This document shows, one piece after another, positions 36,280-45,993 of a stretch of DNA of 64,000 nucleotides. The notes below the pieces were generated by a model. The model did not search any database. It saw only the letters and a list, made by a program, of their open reading frames with translations, and was not told the origin of the DNA. Where the stretch lies: positions 7,062,501 to 7,126,500 of the forward strand of contig NC_061469.1 of NCBI RefSeq assembly GCF_022581195.2. The letters are read 5' to 3'. Made by a program: the position numbers and the translations under genes. The stretch comes from Helicoverpa zea. Lineage: Eukaryota > Arthropoda > Insecta > Lepidoptera > Noctuidae. Numbering within the stretch: the stretch's first letter is position 1; each line of letters starts with the position of its first letter.

Positions 36280-37030
36280 TTGGGTAGATAAAGTAGCATT
36301 GTCAAATAAATCACAGATTGCTCCAATGCTTAGTTCCATATTCTTTTGATCTAAGAGTTTTATATCAACCTAAAGTACTGAAATTACAATTGTAAGCTAG
36401 CATGTTTACCAAAGATTCTATCTATTGAATACCAAAATTTTGATCCACATTTTCCAGCTAGTATTGCTGCTTGTATGCTGTTCTACTGTTCTGTATCTTC
36501 TGGAATATCTCTGTTGTATAACAACCTCTTTAATACAGCAAAATAAAGTAAAAGTATTGAAATTATACCTAGGGTGACTGAGCAACTGTTATAATTAACA
36601 CTATTATGGGTAGGCAACCCACTAGAGGTGTTGATGGACTTGGATGTTGTGCATAGGTGAATACATACCAGTATAGCTGGGCGAGTTCTTCAACATCCAT
36701 GGCCAACCCACTACGGTCCCTCAATGTGCTGTTTGTTTAACTAGATACCTAGCACATGTTTGTCATTTGTAGAACCGTTGAGTATATAACCCACCAGTTT
36801 GTTCTTGTAATATCCTCTATATTGCAAGCACTTGAATTAAGTTAGTTAAGTACCAGAACAATATAGCAGGTATAAGTTGTTGACTAGACTCTGAGAAGTT
36901 AAGTTTGGAAGCTTTTTATGATCCAAATCACCGGGCACAGAAAATATAAAAATTATCAAGATTTACTATTTAGTTGTTGCAGTAGTTGACAACTATCGCC
37001 AGATAATTTATGCGTGTACAGTCAATTGAA

Positions 37031-37556
37031 TGACCAGTAGACGTTCACTACCGTTAACTGTCAAGCTGTCACTTTAATGACCAGTAGATATAGACTACTG
37101 CCAACTGTCAAGCTGTCAATTTAATGACCAGTAGATATAGACTACTGCCACCTGTCAAGCTGTCAATTTAATGACCAGTAGATATAGACTACTGCCAACT
37201 GTCAAGCTGTCAATTTAATGACCAGTAGATATAGACTACTGCCAACTGTCAAGCTGTCAATTTAATGACCAGTAGATATAGACTACTGCCAACTGCCAAG
37301 CTGTCAATTTAATGACCAGTAGATATACACTACTGCCAACCATCAAGCTGTCAATTCAATGCCCAGTAGATATAGACTACTGCCAACAATCAGGCTGTCA
37401 ATTTAATGACCAGTAGAAACACACTACTGCCAACTGCCAAGCTGTCAATCTAATGACCAGTAGATACACGCTACTGCCAACTGCCAAGCTGTCAATCTAA
37501 TGACCAGTAGATATACACTACTGCTAACCGTCAAGCTGTCAATTTAATGACCAGCA
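37031..37556. repeat. Minisatellite, 47-bp unit, about 11 copies
   Basis: GACCAGTAGATATAGACTAC recurs at 37031, 37079, 37126, 37173, 37220, 37267, 37314, 37361, 37408, 37455, 37502 and 37549. Between copies, TGCCAACTGTCAAGCTGTCA is also conserved. The middle units are nearly identical and the edge units diverged, as expected for array growth from the centre. Confidence 0.93.
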
Positions 37557-38299
37557 GATTTTTGGAATAGAATAGGTCTTTATTTGCTTAGAATGCAGGC
37601 ACTTACAAAATAGGATTGTAAACAACATAATAAGATCCGTGTACATTCCGCCTTGTTGGCATGCAAGCACAACAATTATTAAACACAATTGATTATAAGG
37701 CAAATAGCTTATTGTAGTATATCCTCTAGGAAATCCCACCACTGCTAAAGTCGTCTTGACGACAATTCAACAACCAGCAACTTTATATTGCTTCCAATAA
37801 ATGCCTATTATTGAATAAACTTTGATGCAGGTTTAAGAGTGAGTAAACTGATCACTAAGTAATGATTTTGTATTATAAATTACTCATTTGATAAATATTA
37901 ACACCTGCAATAAATATTGCTACTTCCATTAGAATTGTAACAAGGTAAACTTAAACAAAGAATTACGTAAAAAGGTTAAAATTTGTTTGCAATTCGGGTG
38001 ATACATACATGAACATAAAAGTTATGTATACTTTGTCATTCTACTCTCTTCCCTTCCTTCTTTCCTTTTGCTCTTTTTAATATGATTGAATATTAACATC
38101 GGTCAGAGGTTACTTGTTGTCAAAGCTTATTTAGCATACATTAATTTGGTATAGGCATGAATAGGACAAATTATTTAGTATAACCTTGTATATCAAATAT
38201 TTTTCTGGATCACAGAACTAATAGGTAGTTCAAAATTATAAAAATTAGATAATAGGTAACTGTTGGTCCAAACACTCACGGTTTTATCCTCGTCGCCAA

Positions 38300-38486
38300 T
38301 GTATTGTACGCTCATTTTATTATGTTAATCGACTCGCCAACGCACCACCACACAGGTCGACAGTCTGACAACGACTGACTCCCCACCGCTCGATCCGGTA
38401 TTTATAACCGAGTGACGTATGCGCACGAGGCGTCATAATAATGACATAACCTATACAATGATGCACATGTACCTGCATACACTACA
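38300..38486 (-). repeat. 5' LTR (element reads on the minus strand)
   Basis: This is identical by eye to the LTR at 31750-31936. On the element's strand it is followed by TTGGCGACGAGGATAAAACC at 38299-38280, in primer-binding-site position. I did not assign the tRNA primer. Confidence 0.88.
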
Positions 38487-38719
38487 CAAGGGAACAGGTA
38501 GCGCAGACAAGGTCGAAAACTATTAAAATTGATATTTGGGTGGATAACATACAGTGTATCCAGTAAATAGTACCCACGTCATACTGCAGGGTCTGATAGC
38601 TGGGATCAATACCTACTAAAACAACCCTATATATGTTCAGCGAACTGGTTCAAAATTACCTTTACCTACCTACATTCTTTTTCGAAATATGGAAAAATCT
38701 ATTTGGCTCCTTGTCAATA

Positions 38720-38870
38720 AACATCTTTGGCAGTCGGGTAGTCAGAATAAGCCAGTAAGTCTGAAACCAGTCTTACCTCAGGGTATTGGGTTGCCAGGGT
38801 AATTGGGTTGAAGAGGTAACACTGGTACTCGCTGCTTTCGGTTAGACTGGAAGCCGACCCCACGTAGTAA
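38720..38870 (+). mobile_element. 5S-derived (SINE3-type) SINE fragment
   Basis: The body phrases ATCTTTGGCAGTCGGGTAGT, GTATTGGGTTGCCAGGGTAA and GGTTAGACTGGAAGCCGACC match the copy at 24.7 kb. The 5S-like head is missing. Confidence 0.65.
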
Positions 38871-39035
38871 AGTTTAAACTGTGGTAAAGTCTAGGCAGAT
38901 GTAGATGGATAAACCTCTACCTTGGCTCACAGTTTTAAACATATCGTAATTAAATATTCCTTTTACTATACTTCGCTATAATTTTTGCGAATTACAAATA
39001 TGTAGGTACAAATACGCAAATTAATGTACCTACAA

Positions 39036-39165
39036 CCCGTGCCTATAAAGAATTGGGTTAGAAATCGCGACAGCTGTATTCAACTCTCGCTCATGTGCTA
39101 TAGTGTATGAGCGAGAGGTAAATACAGCTGTCGCGATTTCTAGTCACATTCTTTATCGGCACGGG
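39036..39165. mobile_element. Hairpin MITE with about 58-bp arms
   Basis: CCCGTGCCTATAAAGAAT... and ...ATTCTTTATCGGCACGGG are inverted arms. They contain matching AGAAATCGCGACAGCTGTAT and ATACAGCTGTCGCGATTTCT, with a loop of only about 10 bp. The transcript would fold into a long stem. Confidence 0.8.
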
Positions 39166-39368
39166 TAGTACTTAAAATGCCCTGTCCGAAGTTGAGTCAC
39201 ACAGTGGTACAGTAACAAAACACACACCCCCGGTGTATTTTGATTTCAATCACGAACTTGTTGACGGAGTGGTATGCAGAGTTAGCAGTCATCATTTTGC
39301 CGGTAGTAGTTTCATTTCATCATTAATAGCCAAGAGCCTAGAGCATAATTATCTAGCTAGAGAATAGT

Positions 39369-39371
39369 GCT

Positions 39372-39404
<33 letters not shown>

Positions 39405-39609
39405 TCAGCCATAGGACGTCCACTGCTGAACATAGGCCTCCTCCTTTGATCTCCACAGATACCTGTTGGAAGCGACCTGCATCCAGCGTCTTCCGGCGAC
39501 CTTTATAAGGTCGTCTGTCCACCTCGTTGGTGGACGTCCTACGCTGCGCTTGCTAGTTCGTGGTCTCCACTCCAGCACTTTTCGGCCCCATCTGCCATCT
39601 GCTCTGCTA
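39369..39609 (-). mobile_element. 5'-truncated RTE-like LINE, 3' end only
   Basis: On the minus strand this repeats the 3' end of the LINE at 8949-9270: AAGTGCTGGAGTGGAGACC, GGACGTCCACCAACGAGG, GGCCTATGTTCAGCAGTGGA, then (GAT)n. TGCTATCAT occurs on both sides (about 39369 and 39604) and may be the target duplication. Confidence 0.8.
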
Positions 39610-39716
39610 TCATGTACCTACCTAATTAAGCTTCTTGGACGTTTACGTCAATCGCTCTAATTCAATACACTCATCTTCAGGTTTTTCTCTCAGGTACATA
39701 CCCTGACCGTTGTGCA

Positions 39717-40126
39717 TAGTGTTGCAAAAAAACCGTTTTTTTTCTAGTGTGGAAAAAAACCTTGAAAAAAAACCAGATAAAAAACTGTTTTTTTTCTGGG
39801 CCTTGTTTTTTTCAAGAGTATAATAACTCTTAAATTGTTAGGGCATTTACCGTTAAAGATTAATACTTAAGGTTACATAAAAGAGTCTTAGGTTTATTCT
39901 TGAATCTACGGTACTTTTCTGATAAAACAGAACCAAATTTCATGAAAATGTTGGCAACATTCATTGATATTAACTCAACGAAAGGGAAATTTTGAAAATT
40001 GAACTAAAAAGTAGGCTAGAAAAAAAACCAAATTTAGAAAAAAAACAACGATGCAAAGTTTTTTTTCATGTTTTTTTTCAATAAAGTGAAAAAAAACAAA
40101 TCGTTTTTTTTCATTTTACATCACTA
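39717..40126. mobile_element. hAT-type MITE with 8-bp target duplication
   Basis: GTTGTGCA is repeated exactly on both sides (39709-39716 and 40127-40134). The termini TAGTGTTGCAAAAAAACCG and, read inward from the right, TAGTGATGTAAAATGAAAAA form imperfect inverted repeats. The 410-bp interior is rich in A and T runs of 7-9 bases and has no ORF. Confidence 0.87.
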
Positions 40127-40964
40127 GTTGTGCATGCACCATGTGCCCACCATATACTGTCAACGTACACATTATTCATCATTTTTTGCATTTTTTAACA
40201 GATCGAGTCCTGAATATTTGAAATAGTTGTATTTTTAGAAAAGTACTTTAGAGCTGTACCTATTATCTTTAGATTTGCCCCCAACTTCCATACAAGTTGC
40301 TCATTGTTGGTCTCATTTTGCAGGACACGTTGCCTAGATAGGTAGATAGTATAGTCTACATATACACTACATTTTAGGCACTTTGTGTACCTACACGGAC
40401 CAAATATGTCTCCTGCTTCCTCAACCTTCAGTTACAACCTGTCTCCTCAACCTCCCTCTTCCTGTGCCCAGCAAGCAATGAAACTGTTGCTCTTGCAACT
40501 ATCTCTTTACATATATTTCAGTTCGAGTGCGATGATCGACTGAATTGGACACACCTAGAAACTCGAGTTCCGGTGATCGTCAACAGTTTTCAGCTGCTGT
40601 GATCGATGACTAAGCTTTTTTCTAATTGCCACAACTAAAATAAGATACGATAGAAACTGTTGAATATTTATAAGGTATTTTTAAGGCGCTTTGTACATGG
40701 AGCAACTTTAGTTGTGGCAACTATCAACTTTTTGAAAGTTTCCTGTAAAAGTTGTCATTTTCTATATGGTGGCCACTGTTAGGCGATAGAACACACTGAT
40801 AGAACATTAATGCAATGCACGCGTCCTACAAAATGTCGGTCAGAACGTCCTACAAAAACGCGGCCCTTTTATCTGTCCTACAATAAGTCTGACGTGGGTG
40901 GGCAGCCTTAACGTATGTTTTGATTGCTAGCTGCCGACTTCACATGCAGCGTCAGCATGAAAAC

Positions 40965-41403
40965 AATGAGGGTTTTCGATACTTTTTCTGCCGCCAGGCA
41001 GCGCTTCGTATGCGTCAGGTCCAAACAGCTGTCAAATAGTATGGAATTGTAGGGTCCGAACTTATTGTTTATTGAAATTCTGTTATATTGGAAGTGTTAT
41101 TGATTTTATTATGGACTACGGTCAGAATAAGGTTTCCGAACTAAAAATTGAGCTAAGAGAGAGGGTGCAAAAGTCACTGGTGCTAAGGAAAAGCTTGTTA
41201 AAAAATTTGTTAACACAATATGATTTAGTTTTTTTTATTTACTCAACCTCAATAGTAAAACAATAATGCAGTGCTTTAATTATAAATAAAAAAAACACTA
41301 AAACCGTTCACTATTCATAGTAAAGATAAGCACTTTGACAGTTACCTGGACCTGACGACTCGGTGCTGCCACCTGGTGGACGCCATTTTAGAAAACCCTC
41401 ATT
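40965..41403. mobile_element. TIR element carrying a frameshifted SAP-domain fragment
   Basis: The left end AATGAGGGTTTTCGATACTT and the right end ...AGAAAACCCTCATT head imperfect inverted repeats of about 70 bp that share CGTCAGGTCC-AACAGCTGTCA. Inside, from 41111 on the plus strand, is MDYGQNKVSELKIELRER. A one-base shift then gives EGAKVTGAKEKLVKKF. Together these look like a SAP domain, a small DNA-binding helix pair, broken by a single-base deletion near 41163. Related element: 16741-17130. Confidence 0.7.
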
Positions 41404-41790
41404 TATATCTGTGTTACACAGGTATTGACCGATGTTACTGCACGTGCTGCTGCCGCACCGATCCAAAACGGTTTCATGTAAATACATACAAACTAGTGTT
41501 GCAGCTGTAGTCGATATAATGCAGGCGCGGCATGTGCGGTCGTCAGTTGGTCATCAAAACGTACCTTTATTCTTGAGGCCAGTGTTGCCAACCTAGGGAA
41601 ATTTCCACTAGGTGTTGTGGTTTAGACCAACAGTACTCCGCTGGTCCAGTTACTAAGTGCAAGTTTTGTAGTTCAGTTTTAAAGGCAAGGAAGAATGCTG
41701 CAAAGCTGCAATAACTGCAAATGCCTTCAAGATATATTGTTTTCTTTTTAATAAAATTTATAAGTTACTAAATAATAATACGAACGACCA

Positions 41791-42172
41791 GGGGCCCGAT
41801 TCGCCTAATTTTACTTAAGCGACATACGATTCACATTCGACTGCGCTGCGCTCCAATCACGACTCAATTACGATTGAAGCGTATGTGGCATTCCGCTATT
41901 GTTTCTTTAAATAAACGTTTTTATCCTTTTCTGTCATTCAATAATGAATCATTTTGTCTGCAAATGATTTACGATTGCAATATGATTGTAGAGCAAACTA
42001 CCGTATAGACCAAAATCAGCAGACCAATCGCAAACCAATCAAATGTCGTTGGAAGACGATTGGTCTTATATTAGTAGCAGAATGCCCGAAATGGTTAAAA
42101 CTGCTATTGCGATCATATTGCGATTCGATTTCTATTCAATTTTGACATTATTAACTTAGGAGAATCGGGCCA
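41791..42172. mobile_element. MITE family 'GGGCCCGATT', copy 3 (complete)
   Basis: The ends are GGGGCCCGATTCGCCTAATT and ACTTAGGAGAATCGGGCC. The interior agrees with the other copies, including AAGCGTATGTGGCATTCCGC and GATTGGTCTTATATTAGTAG. It is 382 bp and the simplest full-length copy. Confidence 0.85.
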
Positions 42173-42364
42173 CAGATCGTTTTGTTTTTAATAATATTTA
42201 GCATCTTATATAAGTGATTTGAGGATTACCAAAAGTGGTATTGTTTGGAATATGATATTACGTTTTGTGGATTCGTTAAAATAAAGTTGGCAACTTCTAT
42301 GATTCATCTGATGATCCTATTTGATTCCATTGTTGCTGTGTAACAGTTTTCAGTTTACATAATA

Positions 42365-42726
42365 CCCACCCAAAACAAAAATGTGAAAGACTGCCAAGTT
42401 CGATAATATGGGAATGCTTCGCCTATAAAAGAAGTGAGATCTGAATAAGTACCAAGTTCCATACACATACCTCAGTTAAAAATAGTTACTTTTTAATGAT
42501 GTTACTTGGCAAGTTTTCATACACCTTGTTATAAACCTACTAAACGCAATGAATCAAGTATTTAATTTTCTATTAAAACTTGCCAAGTAACATCATTAAA
42601 AGTAACTATTTTTAACTGAGGTATGTGTATGGAACTTGGTACTTATTCAGATTTCACTTCTTTTATAGGCGAAGCATTCCCATATTATCGAACTTGGCAG
42701 TCTTTCACATTTTTGTTTTGGGTGGG
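42365..42726. mobile_element. Near-perfect 150-bp inverted repeat (hairpin element)
   Basis: Arms at 42365-42517 and 42575-42726 are inverse complements with very few differences, for example CCCACCCAAAACAAAAATGT versus ACATTTTTGTTTTGGGTGGG. They are separated by a 57-bp loop. Neither arm codes. A transcript would form a long double-stranded stem that could enter RNA interference pathways. Confidence 0.88.
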
Positions 42727-42929
42727 ATTTCATTTATTTTTGTAAGGTTGTTTATTTTATTTTTTTCTTTTGATGAAGTTAGTTAAAGAAATGTCTCATT
42801 TATACTATCTTTTAGATTTTTTAATATGCACTATGTTTCTTACAAAGAAATGAACTAGATTAACTAAATGGACTAGATTTACCAACTGACTGACATGAAA
42901 TGTTATCATATATTATGTTCTTGGATCAA

Positions 42930-43450
42930 AGTTACACATTCGTTATTTTCGAAAGTGATTCACACTTGGCCGTTTTCAGATTTTTACTTTACTTTGACTG
43001 AATACAAACCTTTGTACCATTCGAAGATATATTATATAAATTTAGATAAATTTAGTTCGTTTTAGTTCCTTAGGGGCATAAATTTACACCGGGTATAAAA
43101 CACCTTCATTATTTTGAAACCGACTCACACTTGGCCATTTTCAGATTTTTCCTTTACCTTGACATAAAGACCTACCTCCATGCCAATTTTCAAGTCAATA
43201 CGACCATTGGAAGTGGTCTAGGTTTTTGATGAGTGAGTCAGTGAATCAGTGAGTCAGTCAGTGAGTGTATAGTAAAAATAGCGATTTTCTGACGTCAATA
43301 TCTCAAGACCTACAATAGGTATATTAATGAAATTTTGTATTTTAGATAAGTGAGGGGGTCTCAACAGATACTAGAAATTTGATATGCGTAAATAAAATAG
43401 ATTTTGAGTTACAGGGGGGTCGCACGGCCGGTGTGTCGCTTTTTTTGCTC
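42930..43450 (+). repeat. Common dispersed repeat, partly duplicated
   Basis: CACACTTGGCC(G/A)TTTTCAGATTTTT occurs twice (about 42962 and 43130). The second is followed by ATGCCAATTTTCAAGTCAAT, a GAGTCAGTGA microsatellite and GGTCTCAACAGATACTAGAA. It is a non-coding moth repeat type with approximate boundaries. Confidence 0.5.
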
Positions 43451-44131
43451 GAACTTGGCGGACACACTGCCGTGTGTCTAGATGTACTTACAGTAACTGT
43501 TCTAATCGATTGAATTCGTCAAAAACAAAGATAATTTGATAAGACACTCAATTTTCTTGTTATAAGCTGATATGTATCAACTGAATATGAATATGTAGGT
43601 ATGAACATAATAATAGTAATAAGAGTGAATTGCAAACTTTGGCTATAACGATAAATAAACCATAATCGTAATAAAACCTTTAAAGCTACCTATTGGTCAA
43701 TTAGGGATTTTACAACTGAAAATGGTCCGGTTATCTTTAAATGTCGATTCAATCTATTCCAGTTTTTTGCACAATACGCGAAAATTGCGTCTAGGGAGCG
43801 AATATGGGCAATTTATTATCCACATCTGGTATCATTGACTGGTTGACAGCACAAAATAATACTGACAGCAGCTGTCAACTGCACCAAAAGACGGTCAGTC
43901 AGTACCTTTTGTATTTGGTTTGATTTCATTTTAATTAACATTTTAAATTTGATAATACCTCCAAGTGCCATCGGTTAAAATTTTTCCCCTCGATTCTATA
44001 TAAATCTACATATTTAGAAGGTGATACAATAGTAAATCCAAAAAAATTGAAAGAAGTTTGATTACGAAACCGAGAGGTACGATTATTTTAGTTGGTGCTG
44101 ATTGTTACTTCAATATAGAACACCAGTCAAT

Positions 44132-44385
44132 ATGTTTTCAAATTGCAAACTGTTCCTTAGATATGGTTACCATAGATGCCTCATTGGCAATAACTTATAT
44201 AGTACACGGAAAGCGGTAGCTCCTGTATCCAGCGAAGGAATAACCATAAGTGACAATTGCGTTCAAAAATTAAAGCAGCTATGTGCTGATGACAACAATT
44301 TCTTACGAGTATGTGTGGAGAGTGGCGGGTGCTCGGGATTTCAATACAAATTTGATTTGGACACCAAAGTGGCAGATGATGACAA
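44132..44385 (+). CDS. ISCA2: ISCA2 exon 1 (mitochondrial iron-sulfur assembly 2)
   Basis: The ATG at 44132 opens MFSNCKLFLRYGYHRCLIGN, an Arg-containing amphipathic mitochondrial presequence. The A-type scaffold domain follows: ITISDNCVQKLKQLCADD, then VESGGCSGFQYKFDLD with the first conserved cysteine. The exon ends inside a Lys codon (GACAA) at a GTTTGT donor, which is a weak donor. ISCA2 works with ISCA1 and IBA57 to make mitochondrial [4Fe-4S] clusters for lipoate synthase, aconitase and respiratory complexes. An upstream in-frame start would need TTG, so this ATG is chosen. The full protein is 143 residues, near the usual length. Confidence 0.96.
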
Positions 44386-44534
44386 GTTTGTATTACGCTC
44401 TAGATTCCTCATTTAGCTTTGGCCAATTACTTACCTAATTAATAAACGTAAGGATTTAGATACATGCTTCATATTAAATTTTAGAAACTGCTATAGGTAT
44501 AAAAAGATGTATATGTCTTTCTTCAGGTTTTTAA

Positions 44535-45553
44535 CCCGCCAGCACTCGCGCCTTTAGAAATCACACGGGCTCTCGCGTGTAGAGCATTTTGCTCACGTTT
44601 ATGAATGTTATTAAATGCAGGTTTTACCGGGTGATATTATTATTTTTTTATTTTATTAAATAAAATATACTTTATTTAATCTAAAAAACATATATTTAAA
44701 ACTTTTTTAACATTATTTCTTTTTATTTTAATTAACAATCATACTAACTAATTTGTCAGTCTTCTAAGGCAATCATACGGAAAAAAATGAACAAATAAAA
44801 ACCTTTTCAAACAATAGCTTGCATATGCGAGCTTTACATATATCACATAATGTATGACTATGCTCGTTACATACATTTTTTTGGCAGTAAATGCAGCACT
44901 TTTTGGTCTTGCGATTTTTGCATCTTGGGTAAACCGTGCAGATTCCATTTGGTGTTTCTTGTCCTGGTATCTCAGAATCTGGTACAAAACGTTAAATCAC
45001 TTGCTGTAGAGGATATGCAATGTTCTGGAAGGTGCTTGTTCTTTGGTTATGTGGCAGTATTAGTTGAAGAGCTAGTTGTTTCAAGTAATGTCTGCGCGTT
45101 ATGATTATATTTGTTTTCCTTGTAAATGATTTGACTGTTGGTGTGAAAAATAATCTCAGCGGCCACCTACATGCTACTCTTGCGACAGAATATTATTCTT
45201 TTATTCGATCACAACATTAACACCTCCTTTTGTTTGATTATAGTAAATGAGGATCCTTTTGTTTGATCCACTTTGTACTTCCATCTTTGCCTACGTAATA
45301 CAGCTGATTCCCCAATGAAATTGAAGAAAAACCACCTTCTACTTCTGAGCAAAACGCCGCTTGATGGTACACGGCACAACAAAACTCCTCGTCCGAGCGA
45401 CTAGAGCACCCTGGCGAAAAGTGAACTGTATCTAGGGGCAGGGGAGGGGTTAAAACTCAGCTACCGAAAGAACGATGTCTGTACGCATAATTTTTACAAA
45501 ATGGCACGTGATTTTACTGTGAGCAAAATGCTTATAGCGCGAGTGCTCGCGAG
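44535..45553 (-). mobile_element. piggyBac-type element in the ISCA2 intron
   Basis: TTAA flanks both sides (44531-44534 and 45554-45557), the target site of piggyBac. The termini CCCGCCAGCACTCGCGC and GCGCGAGTGCTCGCGAG are inverted repeats, with a further inner match (GAGCATTTTGCTCAC versus GTGAGCAAAATGCT). The 1.0-kb interior keeps only the C-terminal zinc-finger part of the transposase, on the minus strand. Confidence 0.88.
44805..44990 (-). pseudogene. piggyBac transposase C-terminal cysteine-rich domain fragment
   Basis: On the minus strand the frame reads GICTVYPRCKNRKTKKCCIY, then CQKNVCNEHSHTLCDICKAR and IC. The C-x5-C, C-C-x2-C, C-x2-H and C-x2-C spacing is that of the zinc-binding domain ending piggyBac transposases, which recognises the terminal repeats. 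A TAA lies just upstream in this frame and the catalytic DDD domain is missing, so it is a relic. Confidence 0.75.
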
Positions 45554-45815
45554 TTAAACACATCTGGTCTCATCTTGAAAAACTTAAAGTCACATGCTTT
45601 AAGAAAATTCTCTAAACAAAGTTGGTCAGTGGGTTGTCTTAGGTTTTCTAAAACGTGACGAACATCTGTTTGACTTTTTTGTAGTACCACTAATTATGTT
45701 TAAGTTAACATGTAAATTGAGAACTTTCATTGTTTCCATCAATCCTGAGTAATAATATCATTATGAATGATGTGATTCCAGCCAGGATTGAGTTTAATGT
45801 TATGTTTTTTTCCAG

Positions 45816-45993
45816 AATTTTCGAAAAAGATGGGGTCAAAGTGGTTATTGATGAGACTTCCTTGGATTACATTAAAGGTTCAACGGTTGACTATCAGACT
45901 GAATTAATTAGATCAGCTTTTAGGATAACACAAAACCCAAATGCAGAATTAGGATGTTCATGTGGAGCAAGCTTTTCAATAAAAATTGAATAG
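45816..45993 (+). CDS. ISCA2: ISCA2 exon 2
   Basis: After TTTTCCAG at 45808-45815, one base completes the Lys codon. The frame then reads IFEKDGVKVVIDETSLDYIK, STVDYQTELIRSAFRITQNP and NAELGCSCGASFSIKIE, ending at TAG (45991-45993). GCSCG supplies the C-x-C pair which, with the cysteine in exon 1, binds iron or the nascent cluster. The two exons total 432 bp (143 residues). AATAAA occurs at 46303 as a possible polyadenylation signal. The 1.43-kb intron contains the piggyBac-type element. Confidence 0.97.

Larger units (their letters stand above)
31750..38486 (-). mobile_element. LTR retroelement without coding genes (LARD-like)
   Basis: Two direct 187-bp repeats (31750-31936 and 38300-38486) bound a 6.4-kb interior, and CAAGG is duplicated outside (31745-31749 and 38487-38491), as expected for retroviral-type integration. 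Next to the right LTR, read on the minus strand, is TTGGCGACGAGGATAAAACC, placed as a primer-binding site. Next to the left LTR is the polypurine tract AACAACAAGGGAGAGA. The element therefore reads on the minus strand. No gag or pol similarity is visible. The interior holds a 1.4-kb TIR element, a SINE and two minisatellites. Outside those, 32760-34380 and 36350-37030 show nothing recognised. Confidence 0.85.
31307..38554 (+). pseudogene. Unrecognised multi-exon gene remnant interrupted by an LTR element
   Basis: Three plus-strand segments connect in phase. Segment 1 (about 31322-31496) contains QKVNLKSVRIKDNKSTS and TSISSTEEEIDGPD and ends at a GTGAGT donor. Segment 2 (31526-31625) reads LMEELDEARGECLVASQEEG and ends G|GTAATA. 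Segment 3 begins after TCTAG at about 31716 with KRQQQNYKT. It is cut at 31749 by the LTR element and resumes at 38492 with EQVAQTRSKTIKIDIWV before a TAA near 38574. Removing the element and one copy of its 5-bp duplication leaves the frame open. I recognise no domain. It may be a host gene or an older transposon gene. The phase agreement is suggestive, not proof. Confidence 0.4.

Noticed and set aside
35933..36349. 138-codon plus-strand frame
   Set aside because: It is the antisense reading of the SINE at 35966-36279 with no recognised domain.
37031..37556. Possible CRISPR array, from regular direct repeats
   Set aside because: The whole 47-bp unit is repeated with no unique spacers, the host is an insect, and no cas genes are present. 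It is a minisatellite.
44102..44131. Upstream extension of ISCA2 from a non-ATG start
   Set aside because: It would start at TTG; the ATG at 44132 gives a normal mitochondrial presequence and family length.
44748..44987. 79-codon minus-strand frame starting MYQILRYQ
   Set aside because: It is the wrong frame over the piggyBac cysteine-rich domain; the neighbouring frame shows the zinc-binding pattern.
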